Origin: Acanthornis magna
Lineage: Eukaryota; Chordata; Aves; Passeriformes; Acanthizidae
Reading direction: 5' to 3'
Length of the DNA: 64,000 bases
NCBI GenBank assembly: GCA_036785705.1
Contig: JAWUZG010000056.1
Coordinates: forward strand, 11,890,501 to 11,954,500
In this document: positions 33,901-44,513 of the stretch, piece after piece
Numbering within the stretch: position 1 is the stretch's first letter
Layout of the letters: each line of letters begins with the position of its first letter
The notes under the pieces: generated by a model
What the model was told of the DNA's origin: nothing
Databases searched by the model: none
What the model saw: the letters and a program-made list of their open reading frames with translations, nothing else
Program-made: the position numbers and the translations under genes

Positions 33901-36900
33901 AGGTGATGTCGGTGCTGACCTGCTGGCTCTGATAATGGCTGGAGAGAGCCACTCTGCCATGCAGCTGCTTGTGGCCAAGCAGGGTTTGTTCCAGTTTTAC
34001 ACTGGCCCTTTGGTGACTGCATCTCTTGGCTGCAGGATCACTGGGAAGGGGATCTCCCCGGCCAGCAGCACTTCTTCTCTTGGAGGGATTTTGGTAAATG
34101 GGGCTGGTTTTACAACCATGTCCAAGGACAGATTGTTCCAGAGCATTTCCCAATGCTGGAGAAAGTTGCTTCCCAGCCATTGGCATTACTAAGAAGTCCA
34201 CGGGGCTGACCACTCTAAAGTAATTTGCATTTCTTGGTCAGTTGGACCCTGACAGCTCAAGAAAATTGGTATTTCTGTGGATTTGTGAGGAGCAAAGTGA
34301 AAGGCAGCTCCCAGGTCTTGCCAAGGGGCTGTGTGAGAGCCTGGCTGGCAATTAGGAGAGCAAGTTGTTTGCCTGCAGGCTGGTGCGTGAAGAGATGAGT
34401 CCTATTTCACCTCACCTTGGAACCTGCAGAAGGGGCAGAGGATGGGAGAATGGGGCATGAAATATATGTCATTCTCCTGCCTAGGGTCCCAGGTTTTATT
34501 TGTTACCTGGAGCCCTGTGTGGGAAGCCTGGCCTGCTGTTGTGCAGAGGAGCCCCTTGTGCCCAGTCCTTTCTCTCTTCTGCTCTCTTTTTTTTTTAGAA
34601 AAACAAGCAGTGAAGCTGCTGCTGAAAGGAGCTGTCCCAAGCAATAGCTGTTAGGGCTCCGGAGCTGCTGAGAGGTTTGGGTCCAAGTGCACAGCTCTGA
34701 CTCTCAGTAGATGTGGGCATAGGAGGAGGGTCATGGACTCTAGAGAAAAGAAAGGACCCTGCCAAGTGGCACTAGTGCAGGGGAAGCTTGGCAGAGGTGT
34801 GAGTGGTTTCAAAAAAAGGGAATAGCATCGAGGCTTGGCTCCCCTCTGCATGTCCCCAAGAGGACCCTGCAGCCCCACTTCACCATCAGTGTGGGGACTT
34901 GGATGCTCTTAGGCTGTTCATTAGTAAAACCTCTGAGCAGTTCCTACTGCCATCGAGTACCCATTAATGCCTCTTCAGGGGAGAAGAGAGCATTGGGAAA
35001 GCACAAAAACAATCGGAGGGCCCTTTATCTCTTTTTGGTCTGAGAGGTCATGGGCTGAGGTTGGAGGGGAAGAGGGGCCGGGTGGGGATGCCAGGCATGA
35101 AAGCAGCATTGTGATTATCTGCTGAAATCTGAGTGCAAAAACATAACCTGATTCAAACTGTTACTTCTCCAAGGCTCCCGGGAGGGCTTTAGGGTTATAA
35201 ACACCTACTCAGTGACCTGCTTTGTGCACATCTCGAGCCAGGTATTCCCACACCAGAGGGAAAGCCAGCAAAACCTGCACAGATGTCTTTAACAGCTGCA
35301 GCCGGACTTCCGTAAGCCACCCCTGCTGCTACAGTTTATTAGCACTGCAGGGTCTGTCCCTTTCTCCCCCTTCTCCTTCCCTGCTTGTGTGTACAGTCAG
35401 CTGTTAAAGGACACTGACATCACTTAATGGTTTAATTGAATTTCACAAAGGGATAGGAATTGGCTGCCTGACTCTTGTCACTGAGATGCTCATGGAAGAA
35501 ATAGTAAATCACCAATTCAGCAGATAAAACTGCAGCTCTGGGTCGACAGTCCTTGCTGCTGGGGATAGGGAAGTAATTCCTCTTTGCAGAATAATACACG
35601 ATTAGGGAGATGGCTGAGGGCTATTTTTCTAGGTCACCAGGTGCCATCCCTCTACAAGGGAAGGGTAACTGAGTTAGACTAACTCCCGAAGGTGGTGTGG
35701 CACTCAGAAAGGGGTAAACAGACCTGAGGCAGCATTTTATCTGTAAGTCAGGAGACTGTTCTGTGTTTTACACAGGGATTTACAGGGATACAATGGAGAG
35801 AGGTCCATGTGATCGTTTATTTAGAACAGAAGGCAAAATCCCAGAAAAGGCCAGGGCTGAACCAGGATGAAGCTTTGCAGCCAGCAGCAGTTTCTGAGAT
35901 TGTTTCACAGAAGAAGTCATCTTTGAGCGTAGGGAATCACAAGTTAGGAGGGGATAGAGAGAAAAATGTCCAAAAGCAATAGCAAAGCCCAAAGGGAGAG
36001 GATATGACCCTAATGAGGGTGCTAATGCTGTGGCCACGCTACTGACAAGTAAAGTAATTGCTGCTCAGGAGGAATGTGAGCCAGTAGAAAACAGCTTTCC
36101 ACCCAGACGCCAAGAAAAGCAATTAGAACTTGTAAACACCAGTGGCTAACTAAAACCAGGTCCTTAATTAATAGTTTCATTTGAAGGGTAAGGAAATCGT
36201 TAAGCACTATTGGTGTCTATTAATTCCCTGGAACACGAACCACAATAGTTTTAAGCCTTCTTTCACTGTACAGTGTGTGCATGAAGGAGCACCCGGACCC
36301 TTGCTTTGTGCAGCTGTGCTCCCCCACCTCACTGACTGCCCCAGAGCCCTGGGATGAGCTGCAGGATAAACAGCTCTGACTGTGCATTAAGTTAGGACAC
36401 AGCTTTGGGAGTGCTCAATCAGGGCAGGAGAGAAGGTGGATGGAAAATGTGACTTCAATGAAAAGCTGTACAACTGAAGTACTGTGTGAGGGAGCTCAGT
36501 GTACAAGGAGCTGGGGTCCGGAAGATTTGCATGAACTCTAAAGATCCCAGCCAGAGCCGTGGAGAACAGTGTCAGCCTCTTCTGTCCAGCACAGAGGGTG
36601 TTACAGGAATGTCAGTTGGAGGAAGAAGTAGAGGTAGCTACCAGAAGTAGGCAGGGCAGAGAGGGACATAAAGATTCCCACTATATAAGCAGTGGTGATA
36701 CAGGGCAGACTTCCTAAAACCTTCACAAGAACCCAGAAACCAAGAGTGTTTAAGCAGTGGCTTTTACAGACAACAGTCTGGGTAAGGAGAGAATTTATTC
36801 TTGTTGTTTTCTGACACTCAATTCACCCACATTCTCTTCCCTGAATTTCTGAAGGACAGGTCTCATCACAATCTTATTTTTCAATTTGTTCTATCTTCAT

Positions 36901-38471
36901 GTGATGTGGGCACTTCTGCATTGATGCAATGAACAGGCTGCGGTAGAGAACAGCAGTGTTTGGTTTCTGTGTGTTAGACAAACCTGCCAGCACAGCCTGC
37001 TGCTCCTCTTTTCTCAGGCTGGTTGCTGTGCTCGGCACAGACATCAGCCCAGCCTTGCTGTAAGCACATCACACACACCCCTTCCCCAGCCAGTTGCCCA
37101 AAACCCTGGAGTTCATTTTGGCAGTTTATGGCTGACCTGCTACTTTCTCCTTAAAAAGCAGAATATGAAGTCACTAGTGCAGCCATATTTCTGGAGTAAG
37201 GGGGAAGCTCTTCTAGTGTGTCAAACATGTATGGAAGAGCCTCTCTTCCTCACTGTCAAATCTGTGACAGCTCAAGGAACTTCCCTTTAAGATCACCTAC
37301 CCTCTCTTCAAATTCAGAGAGTTGGACTAAGGTAGGGGATTTGTCTGAATCTTGTTTTCTTCTGTCAAAAGCAACTCAACAGGCTTTTCGAAGCAGAGTG
37401 ATTTCTTTCAAAACCTGCCGTATGCCATTCAGCCCCATGAAGGAGGTTCACTGCCTTGTTGCTATGGTACCCTTTCTCTAAAGAGGAAGAAAATAGTTAA
37501 TTATGCAATTTAAGAAACTACAGAGGAATGACAGAAACAGAAGTAATAGAAAGGAAGATTCTGGGTTTGCAGAACTGCTGGATGCTCTAAAATACACCCT
37601 GTTTACAGGTGAAATACTTGCCCAGTGCATGTTGTATAGGGCCAGGGCTTCTCTGGCAGGAGGGATTTCAAGGAGATGCCCTTTGCTAGGCAGTGTGCCT
37701 TTGCCATCCAGGAAATTAATCCTGTAGTCAGTTACTGCTGTTACCTTCCCAGCTTAATGCTCCAGACATATTTCCTTGGCAGAAATTCTGGATGGAGCTG
37801 GGACAGCGATAATACATCACAGAACCACAAGCTCCGGCAGCTTGTGGATACACAGAGGTACAGTTCAAGACTTAAGTGTTTTATATCTCCTTGGCAGCAT
37901 TTCATTGTTCCTTGGGCCTACTAACCCCCTGCTTGCTTCCACCAGGACCCCGGAAAATCCAGTCTGTGGTGCACAAGGCAGGGCCAAAGAGACTGCAAGC
38001 ATCAAACCTGGCAAGATCTCAGCAGCCCCTTTAGAAAGAACAGTGTTTTCCTTTGCCAAGAGCAGTGGCAGGTCAGTACAGCTGGGGTGAAACAAAACAC
38101 TGCAACAGATCTTTGCCAGGAATGGATCCAGTGCTCTGTGCTCTGTGAACAGGGAGAGCTGCCTCCTGCACTGCACACTGAGCTCTGCAGGCCAGGGGGA
38201 AGGAAAGAGTTGCCCCATGCCTTGTTTCCCAATGTGAGCCGTGAGAGAAAGAGGGAACAAAGATGGCCTGACCCTGTGGAGTTGTTTACTACAGGTGACT
38301 ACAAGGAGATCAAGACCTCAGGCTCTCCTTCTGCCTAACAAGGGCACTAATGGCACAGAGGGCTAGACAAGAGCCACATATGGTGGTAAGAGGAAGAGAG
38401 CAGTCAAGAGGCAGTAATAATCCAAAATACTTCTGGGAACACAGCAGGAACGGCTGTCAAAAGACCAACGT
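30964..38471. other. Intergenic DNA between DET1 and MRPS11
   Basis: No gene is supportable on either strand. The longest ORF (294 codons, minus, 32629-33513) runs through a GC-rich stretch and resembles no family. The one element of note is the CpG-rich patch at 33220-33370. Confidence 0.6.
33220..33370. promoter_or_regulatory. Small CpG-rich element with RFX X-box
   Basis: A locally CpG-dense stretch in otherwise CpG-poor intergenic DNA contains GTCACCACAGCAAC at 33283-33296. That is an exact match to the X-box form GTNRCC-N2-RGYAAC. A second half-site, CAGCAACCG, occurs near 33340. No associated exon was found. Confidence 0.4.
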
Positions 38472-38477
38472 TTTAAT
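38472..38477 (-). terminator. MRPS11 polyadenylation signal ATTAAA
   Basis: On the minus strand ATTAAA lies about 220 nt past the stop codon. It is the first AATAAA/ATTAAA-type hexamer I found beyond the coding end. Confidence 0.5.
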
Positions 38478-38697
38478 CAACAAACTTCGTAGATAAGAGA
38501 CTTCCCACTAAGGGAATACACGGATTCCTGCTTTCACCACCAGCTTCCACCGCCTGTGTTTTTAAGGCTCAGGATGGTCTCTCCAAGCTTCCCTCAACAA
38601 GTATTTCCAGGGAGGGTAGCTTCCCAGGTGGCTTTCTGTCACAGGAGAAACATTCAACTCAGGCTCTGATGCACTGATGCTGAAAGCTGTGCGTCCC

Positions 38698-38805
38698 TCA
38701 CACTCTCCTGGCTTTCCGTGGGCGGCAGCCGTTGTGGGGGACCGGGCTGTTGTCGGTGATGGAGATGACCTCCAAACCTCCCATCGTCAACCCCTTGATG
38801 GCAGC
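38698..38805 (-). CDS. MRPS11: MRPS11 exon 6 (terminal)
   Basis: The acceptor is CTCATTGCAG|G. It encodes [20 protein letters not shown] then [15 protein letters not shown] and TGA at 38698-38700. The family signature [14 protein letters not shown] is present with Ser in place of Thr. Confidence 0.96.
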   Translation of the reverse strand, partial: AAIKGLTMGGLEVISITDNSPVPHNGCRPRKARRV

Positions 38806-41800
38806 CTGCAATGAGACAGCAGATGACAGTTACGAACACATGGAACAGCAGAGAAGGGAAAAAGCTCAGGGCGAAATAGTTTGGTCCCCCACGTGAAAAT
38901 CTAATGATTCTAAAAATTCATTACTAGGCACTTGGGTAAGGAATCCTTTATATCACCTTCAGAAAAACCAAGTTAATTGAGACCAGCCTGAATTTAGTAA
39001 ACATGCATGCCTGAGAAAATAAAAGTTTGGAAAAGAAATTCCAACACCTACTTTGCGTCCTGGTCCCAGGCCTTTCACCATGACTCGCACATGCAATACA
39101 CCCTTCGCACGTGCTTTCTGTGAAAATAACAACTGGTTAGCGTTCTCTTTGACATAAACCCTGGCTCCCCTGGTGTCTTTCACTCCCTTTTTACCCATTA
39201 TCATCATAGTATTTAAGTAAAAATAAAGATTGGCCGTAATGGATACAGAAGACATACATGGAGATTATTGCAGACACTAGGAGCAAAGGAGGCTGGGATA
39301 TGGCCATGGCAGTTCAAGAGAACTTCTGTGCTAGACTGTCAGCTCTGCACACAGAGAAAGCTCTCAAATCAAACTATCTGTGACCTAAAGCTGGGGCAGA
39401 AAAGGACATATCCATGGATACGTGACTGAAGTGGCAAGGGACTAACAAGGACTAACTCTAAGCTGTTTTCCTTTCTCTAATGTGGCAACTTCTCCCCTGT
39501 GAGCAGTGGATTCTTTCTGGAGGGTAAATGAGAAGAGCAGGCAAGCTTCAGATTTGCTGTGCAGGAGTCCACACCTCCAGTGCAAAACTTCTAGGGGCTT
39601 GCAAATTGGAAATGTAGAAGTGCTGTACAGCACAGCCCTGCTGCCACCACGTGGAGGGAGTTCCTATGGCTCTCTTTCTCGTATTCCGGTGCAATTAATG
39701 TACTAACTACTTCAACAGTGACAGAATAAATCTGTCCAAGCACAGCTATGCAGCTATTATGAGGCTCCAACAAGCACAGATTAATAGTGAAGATGTTCTT
39801 ACATCCCTCTGAGTCAACCACAATAAGCTGTTGGCCAGCAGTGGCACCAAACTCCTCTGGCATGAAAGGCTGGAGTCAGTTCCACCTAATTTAGGATAAA
39901 GATTATCAGTTTAACCTTGCCTCATTCTGCTATAATGAGGACCGTGACACAGCCAGCCTCATCTCCTCCACCTGGACACCAACATGGTTTTTTTTTTAGA
40001 AATGGTTACACTAAACCATATGCAGCTGGAAACTACACATGCAAGGACATCACCTTCTCTGACTGGAACTGCTGGCTGGAGCTCAGTTTTCCTGTGGCGG
40101 AGAGCAAATATGAAACATCTAGACAGTAACTACAGCTACTTCTCAGTCCCCTACGGTGCAAAACTTGAACTGCTACTGATCCAGGGGCTACATTTCCAAA
40201 GTGGCTGAGAGATGTTCACTTAGGAAAAAAGGAGGCTATGCAGACCAGTGCTAGGAAAGGACAGGTTCCAAGTTACATTTCCAATCACAACGGTGCACAG
40301 CTCAGCTCACCCTCAGGGCATTTCTAACAGCTGTTTCAAACAGGCTTTGTCTGTGTGCAAAGGAAGCTCAGGACGCTGCTCCAGGGCCACAGAACAGCTC
40401 AGGAGTGCTGCAGTGCTGCCTGTGAGCCAGGCGTGTGCCCAGGTGTGGGGGCAGGCAGTCAGCGCTGCCCTCTGGAGCTGGGAATCACAGGTGGGGACTC
40501 ACCACTGCCGCTGCCAAGGCCGCGGTCTGTGCTGCAATGGCAGTTCCCTTCTTGGCGTTCTGGAAGCCTTCTGTGCCGCAGGACGTGCGGGAAAACGGCT
40601 GGTTGTCAAAGCTGACCACCTGGATGTGGGTGCTGCAGGACAGGGGCAAAGAGAAGAAGCAAGCTGGAGCAAAGCTTTATTCTCCAGATTCTTGCTCACC
40701 TTACTGGCACAGCTGACCGCAGGACTTCTGTCTCCCTTTCAAAGTATCCACTTACTCAAACCTGCTGCAGAGACCACCCAGCAGTGACCCTCTCTTCACC
40801 TTACAAACCCAGGCAGAACCTTTCTGGAGAAGCTGTGCTTTATCTAAGGACACCTCAGACCCCACTCAGCCCTTTCAGACCCAACTCTTACTGCATTTTA
40901 CCTCTTCTATTAAAAAGAAAAAAGCACACAACAGCTCTAGAACTTGAAAGAGCCTTGAAAAACAGTAACATATCACAGTAGGAACCACTGGCAAAACACA
41001 ACTGTCTCTCATGGAGAATATGCTAATTTCTTCAACACCTGTACAGAAATAGTGCTAGAGCAGAGGGCTGGAAGTAACCTGCTGTTAAACTGTCAGCATC
41101 TGATTATTTATATCAGAATGTAATCAAAATGTATAAAAACAATCTTACTGCTTTAAAGACTCTCCAAGGACAGTTATGCTCCCTGAACAGCACTGAGGTT
41201 TGAATCAGTATCATCTTCCCAGTCATGAACATCACTCCCTGGCTGTTTTTCTTTGAGCCTTTAAATCAAAATGATGACAGGCCAAAGCCCGGGTTATAAG
41301 CTTTTATTTCACATGACAGCAAGAATGGAGCAGCTCATTTGCTTACTTGTTGTACGTTGCTTTGATGTGAGCTATCGGGACCTCTTCATAAACCTTGCCA
41401 TCCCATCTCATGGAGTTCCTCTGAAGAATTAAAGAGCTGAGGAACAAAACAAGAGTTACCAGGCCTCGCTCTTTAAATATTACATAATTTTGTTTCGTAT
41501 CGGGAAATAAGGAAAGAAGGGATCAAGCCTCCGAAAAACACAAGCTGCGTTTCTGATTGAGTCAAGTCGCTCCCTCCCCTTCCTCGGCTGAAAACCCACC
41601 GAAGGCGATAAAACCTCGCAGCAAGCGGCAGATGGCAGCGCCCTCCCGGCGCGGCCTGGCCTCGGCTCTCACCTCTGCTCGGTCGCGCTCTGCTTCTCCG
41701 TCTCCTTGGCAGCCGCCCCCGCGATGTCCTGCAGCCTCGGGGGGCCGGTGCGGAGCCCGCGGCACAGGGCGGCGGCGCGGCCCCTGAGGGAGAAAACCGC

Positions 41801-41965
41801 CGGTGAGCGTTGGGAGGGTGAGGGCGACAGCGGGAGGCCTCCAGCGGCCACCCCGCAGCGTGGGGGGCCCTCCCGGTGTCCCCCGCTCCCCACGGCCCGC
41901 GCCGCCCTCTCCGCTCACCCCCAGCCCAGCAGCCGCTGCCCGGCGACCGTCATGGCGGCGCTCAT
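38698..41965 (-). CDS. MRPS11: MRPS11, mitochondrial ribosomal protein uS11m (6 exons)
   Basis: Small-subunit mitoribosome protein of the platform near the mRNA exit, family uS11. Exons on the minus strand are 41919-41965, 41673-41783, 41347-41436, 40503-40632, 39052-39117 and 38698-38805. They total 552 nt, or 183 aa, versus 194 in human. All junctions are GT/AG and phases agree. The mature domain starts around [20 protein letters not shown] and continues [40 protein letters not shown] and [17 protein letters not shown]. It ends with the uS11 signature [20 protein letters not shown]. The N-terminal ~45 residues (Arg/Ala-rich, few acidic) fit a mitochondrial targeting sequence. An in-frame second Met at 41953 is an alternative start. 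The protein is about 11 residues shorter than human, mostly before the conserved domain. Confidence 0.96.
39052..39117 (-). CDS. MRPS11: MRPS11 exon 5
   Basis: A 66-nt, 22-codon exon ([20 protein letters not shown] then RK). The acceptor is TTTTCACAG and the donor AAA|GTAGGT. It is symmetric (phase 0 both sides), so skipping would keep frame but remove the VKGLGPGR rRNA-binding loop. Confidence 0.95.
40503..40632 (-). CDS. MRPS11: MRPS11 exon 4
   Basis: The acceptor is TGTCCTGCAG|C and the donor GTG|GTGAGT, phase 0 out. It encodes [20 protein letters not shown] then [20 protein letters not shown] and AAV, the uS11 core. Confidence 0.95.
41347..41436 (-). CDS. MRPS11: MRPS11 exon 3
   Basis: The acceptor is TGTTCCTCAG|C and the donor AACAA|GTAAGC. 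It encodes [20 protein letters not shown] then IAHIKATYN, the first strand of the uS11 fold. The stretch before RW is shorter than the human equivalent. Confidence 0.93.
41625..41638 (+). promoter_or_regulatory. CTCF-like motif at edge of MRPS11/MRPL46 island
   Basis: GCGGCAGATGGCAG fits the CTCF core except for the first base. It lies in MRPS11 intron 2 at the island border. Motif evidence only. Confidence 0.35.
41673..41783 (-). CDS. MRPS11: MRPS11 exon 2
   Basis: The acceptor is TTTTCTCCCTCAG|G and the donor AG|GTGAGA. It encodes [20 protein letters not shown] followed by [16 protein letters not shown]. The LQD..AAAK segment aligns with the human LQDAAAK region. Phase 2 is maintained. Confidence 0.9.
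41919..41965 (-). CDS. MRPS11: MRPS11 exon 1 (targeting-peptide start)
   Basis: Encodes [16 protein letters not shown], with donor GG|GTGAGC in phase 2. Two in-frame ATGs (41965 and 41953) are possible. The upstream one is chosen as the first in the CpG-island exon, but the downstream one cannot be excluded. Confidence 0.85.
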
Positions 41966-42057
41966 GGCGGCGGCTCCGGCCCGCGCCGGGGAGCGCCCGC
42001 CGCGGAGCACGCCGGGAGCGCGGCGGGAACATGGCGGGGCATTGTGGGGCGCGGGTG

Positions 42058-42225
42058 ATGGCGGCGCCCGTGGGGCAGCGGGCGGCGGGCCGCGCTCGCT
42101 GGGTCTGTAGCGCTGCCGCGCGGCGCCCGTGGAGGCTTTTCGGGGCGATGTGTTTGTTGAGGCTTCCCCGGATCACGCAGCCTCTGGAGAAGGAGGAGGA
42201 AGAGATGGCGGCGCTCATGGAGCAG
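42058..42225 (+). CDS. MRPL46: MRPL46 exon 1
   Basis: 56 codons, [15 protein letters not shown] through MAALMEQ, with donor CAG|GTAGAG in phase 0. Rich in Arg and Ala, with acidic residues only near its end, as expected of a mitochondrial presequence. An upstream in-frame ATG is at 42031. Confidence 0.92.
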
Positions 42226-44343
42226 GTAGAGGGGGATGTGCGTGTGTCTGTGTGGGGGTGTTGATGGGGAAACGGCGCCCTCAGGCATGAGGGGAGAGGA
42301 ACATCAGGGGCTCGTGGCCTTGCACACACCGTCTGTGATGTGTCTCCCCGAGTGCTCGGTGTGCGATTTGCACCACAACTCGTGGATGCCGGTGGTGTAC
42401 CCATGGTCTTGCTGCATGGAGTTGGTGTCCGTGCCACACGCTCCTGCTGCAGGCAGGGAAGCCCTGCTCAACCTCAGGGAAATTCCCATTATCTTGCGTT
42501 TGCAGGGGTGAAAATAATTTCATTCTGCTTGCTAACATCCAAAGTGCTGGTGGCTTAAGAATTCTTTATGTTGCTCTTCTAGATAGAGCTGGAGAAAAGC
42601 CACTATTCAGATCATGAAATTCGTAAGCTAGAGGAAGAGAAGCAGCTCAAGAGGAGGAAGGAAAGCTTGTATGATGAGGATGAAGCATCTGGCAAGACGG
42701 TGATCATGGCTCAAGACCTGGAGGAGAAGTGGGAACAAAAGTTTCTGCGGTTCAAAGCTGCCCCGCGGATAACAGGTATGGCTTGGAGTTCATGGTGGGT
42801 GAGAACACCCAGATTGTTTGCCAAACAGAGTGCAATTCAGTAGAAGGAACAATTTTTGAGTCTGTTTTTTGTTTGTTTTAAAGAGAGTCGTGACTCTGTG
42901 GCAGCATATGAGCAATTAACTGTCTGACAGGGAAATTGTTGTTCCCATACTGCAAAAATGTGTGTGTTCACTCTCACCAGAGCAAAATGGTAAAATAGGT
43001 ATTGTTTCCAGACAAGAGAAATGTTTGGTCACTTGGTTCTCAAACTCTGCTTAGTGCTTTTGTCGATTTTTGTCAAGGTAGAGATCCAGAGTGCTTACTG
43101 TAAATTCCTTCTGGAAGTGAAACAGCAGTTGGTTCTGGTTGAAACCTGCGTTGACTTCCAGAGTGACTGAAAGCATTCTCATTTAGACTTTTGTCTTATT
43201 CCATGTATCTATGTTTGTGTATTTTTGCTGGGAGTGTGTGAGGCGCAGAGGGTTGATAAATCAAGGGGATTGGAGCAATCTGCCAGGAGACTTTGTTTGC
43301 AGCATGTGTTGGTTTTTGGCAGATGCTGATAAAAGCAACAATCGAACGTCATTGAACAGGAAGCTGGACAGTAACCTGATGCTTCTGGTGAAACAGAAAA
43401 TTGGTAACCAGGAGCTGTGGCTCCTGCCTCAAGTGGAGTGGCAGCCTGGAGAGACACTGCGAAACACAGCTGAGCGAGCCATGGCTACGTTTTTGGGTGT
43501 GTAGCTTGATCCTCCCTCTTGTTTGTCCCAGTGGTTTTCTTCCAGTGCCCTGTGTGAGGGATATTTGCCATGGGCTGTAGTGAATTTTTCTCCTATTTGC
43601 TGGCAAAAGGCATTTAATGACAGAGGGCTGGCCGACTGTGAGCTGAGATCTCTGGCTGCCAGCAGCAGCAGTGTCGGGTGTGGCCATCGTGGTCTGATGT
43701 TGGGGCATCACCAGACACCCCCTGAATGTCTGGGCATGCTCTGGGCTTCTCCTTCCCTCTTGTTGCTCTGTAGTAGCTTTTGTGGCAGATGGGTGATGAC
43801 GGCAAACACATGTTCTTGCTTTTCACTCAAGACTGGCAAAGCTTGATACCCTCTCCTTCCTCCCTCTCCCACTCTGAGAGGACCCTCTGGTCTCCAAATG
43901 AGCTGTTTTTTTCATGAGAAGAAACACAGTTTTTTCACAGTTGTCAGTATTTCTGACAAAGAGGGAACAGTCAGTCTGAACCAGATACAAGGGATGGCTT
44001 ATGCTGCCTTTTTCTTATACAGGAGAGCCATTATTGTTGCTCTGTGTTCTTATGTCTTATTGTCTTTCTTTTGCATTGCTGGCATCCTGCAGGAGATCAC
44101 ATTCAAGCAAAAATCCTGGGGAATGCACCATATGGGATTTACAAGTATAAATTCCCGAGGGCCATCAGAACTGAGGATAACGTGGGAGCGAAAGTCTTCT
44201 TCTTCAAAGCCTTCCTCCAAAGCAGTGATTTGTCCCAGGCAAAGCTGAAGGCAGATCACCTGTGGGTCACCAAGAAGGAGTTGGGAGATTACCTGAAGTC
44301 GGAATACCTGAAGAAAGTCAATCGATTCCTCCTGGACTTGTAA
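42058..44343 (+). CDS. MRPL46: MRPL46, mitochondrial ribosomal protein mL46 (4 exons)
   Basis: Large-subunit mitoribosome protein with a Nudix-like fold, placed in the central protuberance. Exons are 42058-42225, 42583-42775, 43323-43496 and 44093-44343. They total 786 nt, or 261 aa (human 279), with consistent GT/AG phases. The start is chosen for the MAAPV N-terminus shared with human; an in-frame ATG at 42031 would add nine residues. Features in order: an Arg/Ala-rich targeting region, the coil-like segment [113 protein letters not shown] and [20 protein letters not shown], with FLLDL at the end. Confidence 0.97.
42583..42775 (+). CDS. MRPL46: MRPL46 exon 2
   Basis: The acceptor is TTGCTCTTCTAG|A and the donor ACAG|GTATGG, phase 1. 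It encodes [20 protein letters not shown] through [20 protein letters not shown] and APRIT. Confidence 0.95.
43323..43496 (+). CDS. MRPL46: MRPL46 exon 3
   Basis: The acceptor is GTTTTTGGCAG|A and the donor TTGG|GTGTGT. It encodes [20 protein letters not shown] through [20 protein letters not shown] and FL. The donor is weaker than the others (GTGTGT). Confidence 0.94.
44093..44343 (+). CDS. MRPL46: MRPL46 exon 4 (terminal)
   Basis: The acceptor is GGCATCCTGCAG|G. It encodes [20 protein letters not shown] through [20 protein letters not shown] and RFLLDL, with TAA at 44341-44343. Confidence 0.96.
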
Positions 44344-44507
44344 GCAATGGGCTGTGCTGCAGCAGATGGGGAAGATGTGGGATGCGGCTCCAGGGAGGAG
44401 CACGGCTGCTGCTTTGCATGGTCTATGTGTATGAGATGTTCACTTGGGCTCTGGAGAATAATTTGCCTTTGCCTTATTTCCCAGTTTTCTTCACTGGCCC
44501 TGTACTG

Positions 44508-44513
44508 AATAAA
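44508..44513 (+). terminator. MRPL46 polyadenylation signal AATAAA
   Basis: Canonical hexamer 165 nt after the stop, overlapping AATATTAAA. It gives a compact 3' UTR typical of mitoribosome genes. Confidence 0.8.

Larger units (their letters stand above)
41560..42300. promoter_or_regulatory. CpG island with MRPS11/MRPL46 bidirectional promoter
   Basis: A very CpG-dense block spans both first exons. The MRPS11 start (41965, minus) and MRPL46 start (42058, plus) are 92 bp apart and face away from each other. Within or next to the gap are three ATGGCGGC YY1-like motifs (41952-41959, 41964-41971, 42058-42065) and a GGCGGGAA E2F-like motif at 42022-42029. There is no TATA box. The arrangement implies shared control of one small-subunit and one large-subunit mitoribosome gene. 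Confidence 0.85.

Noticed and set aside
40248..40787. 179-codon plus-strand ORF
   Set aside because: Antisense shadow over MRPS11 exon 4.
41562..42437. 291-codon minus-strand ORF across the MRPS11/MRPL46 island
   Set aside because: It reads through MRPS11 introns and antisense of MRPL46 exon 1; true exons in this area are defined by splice sites and family homology.
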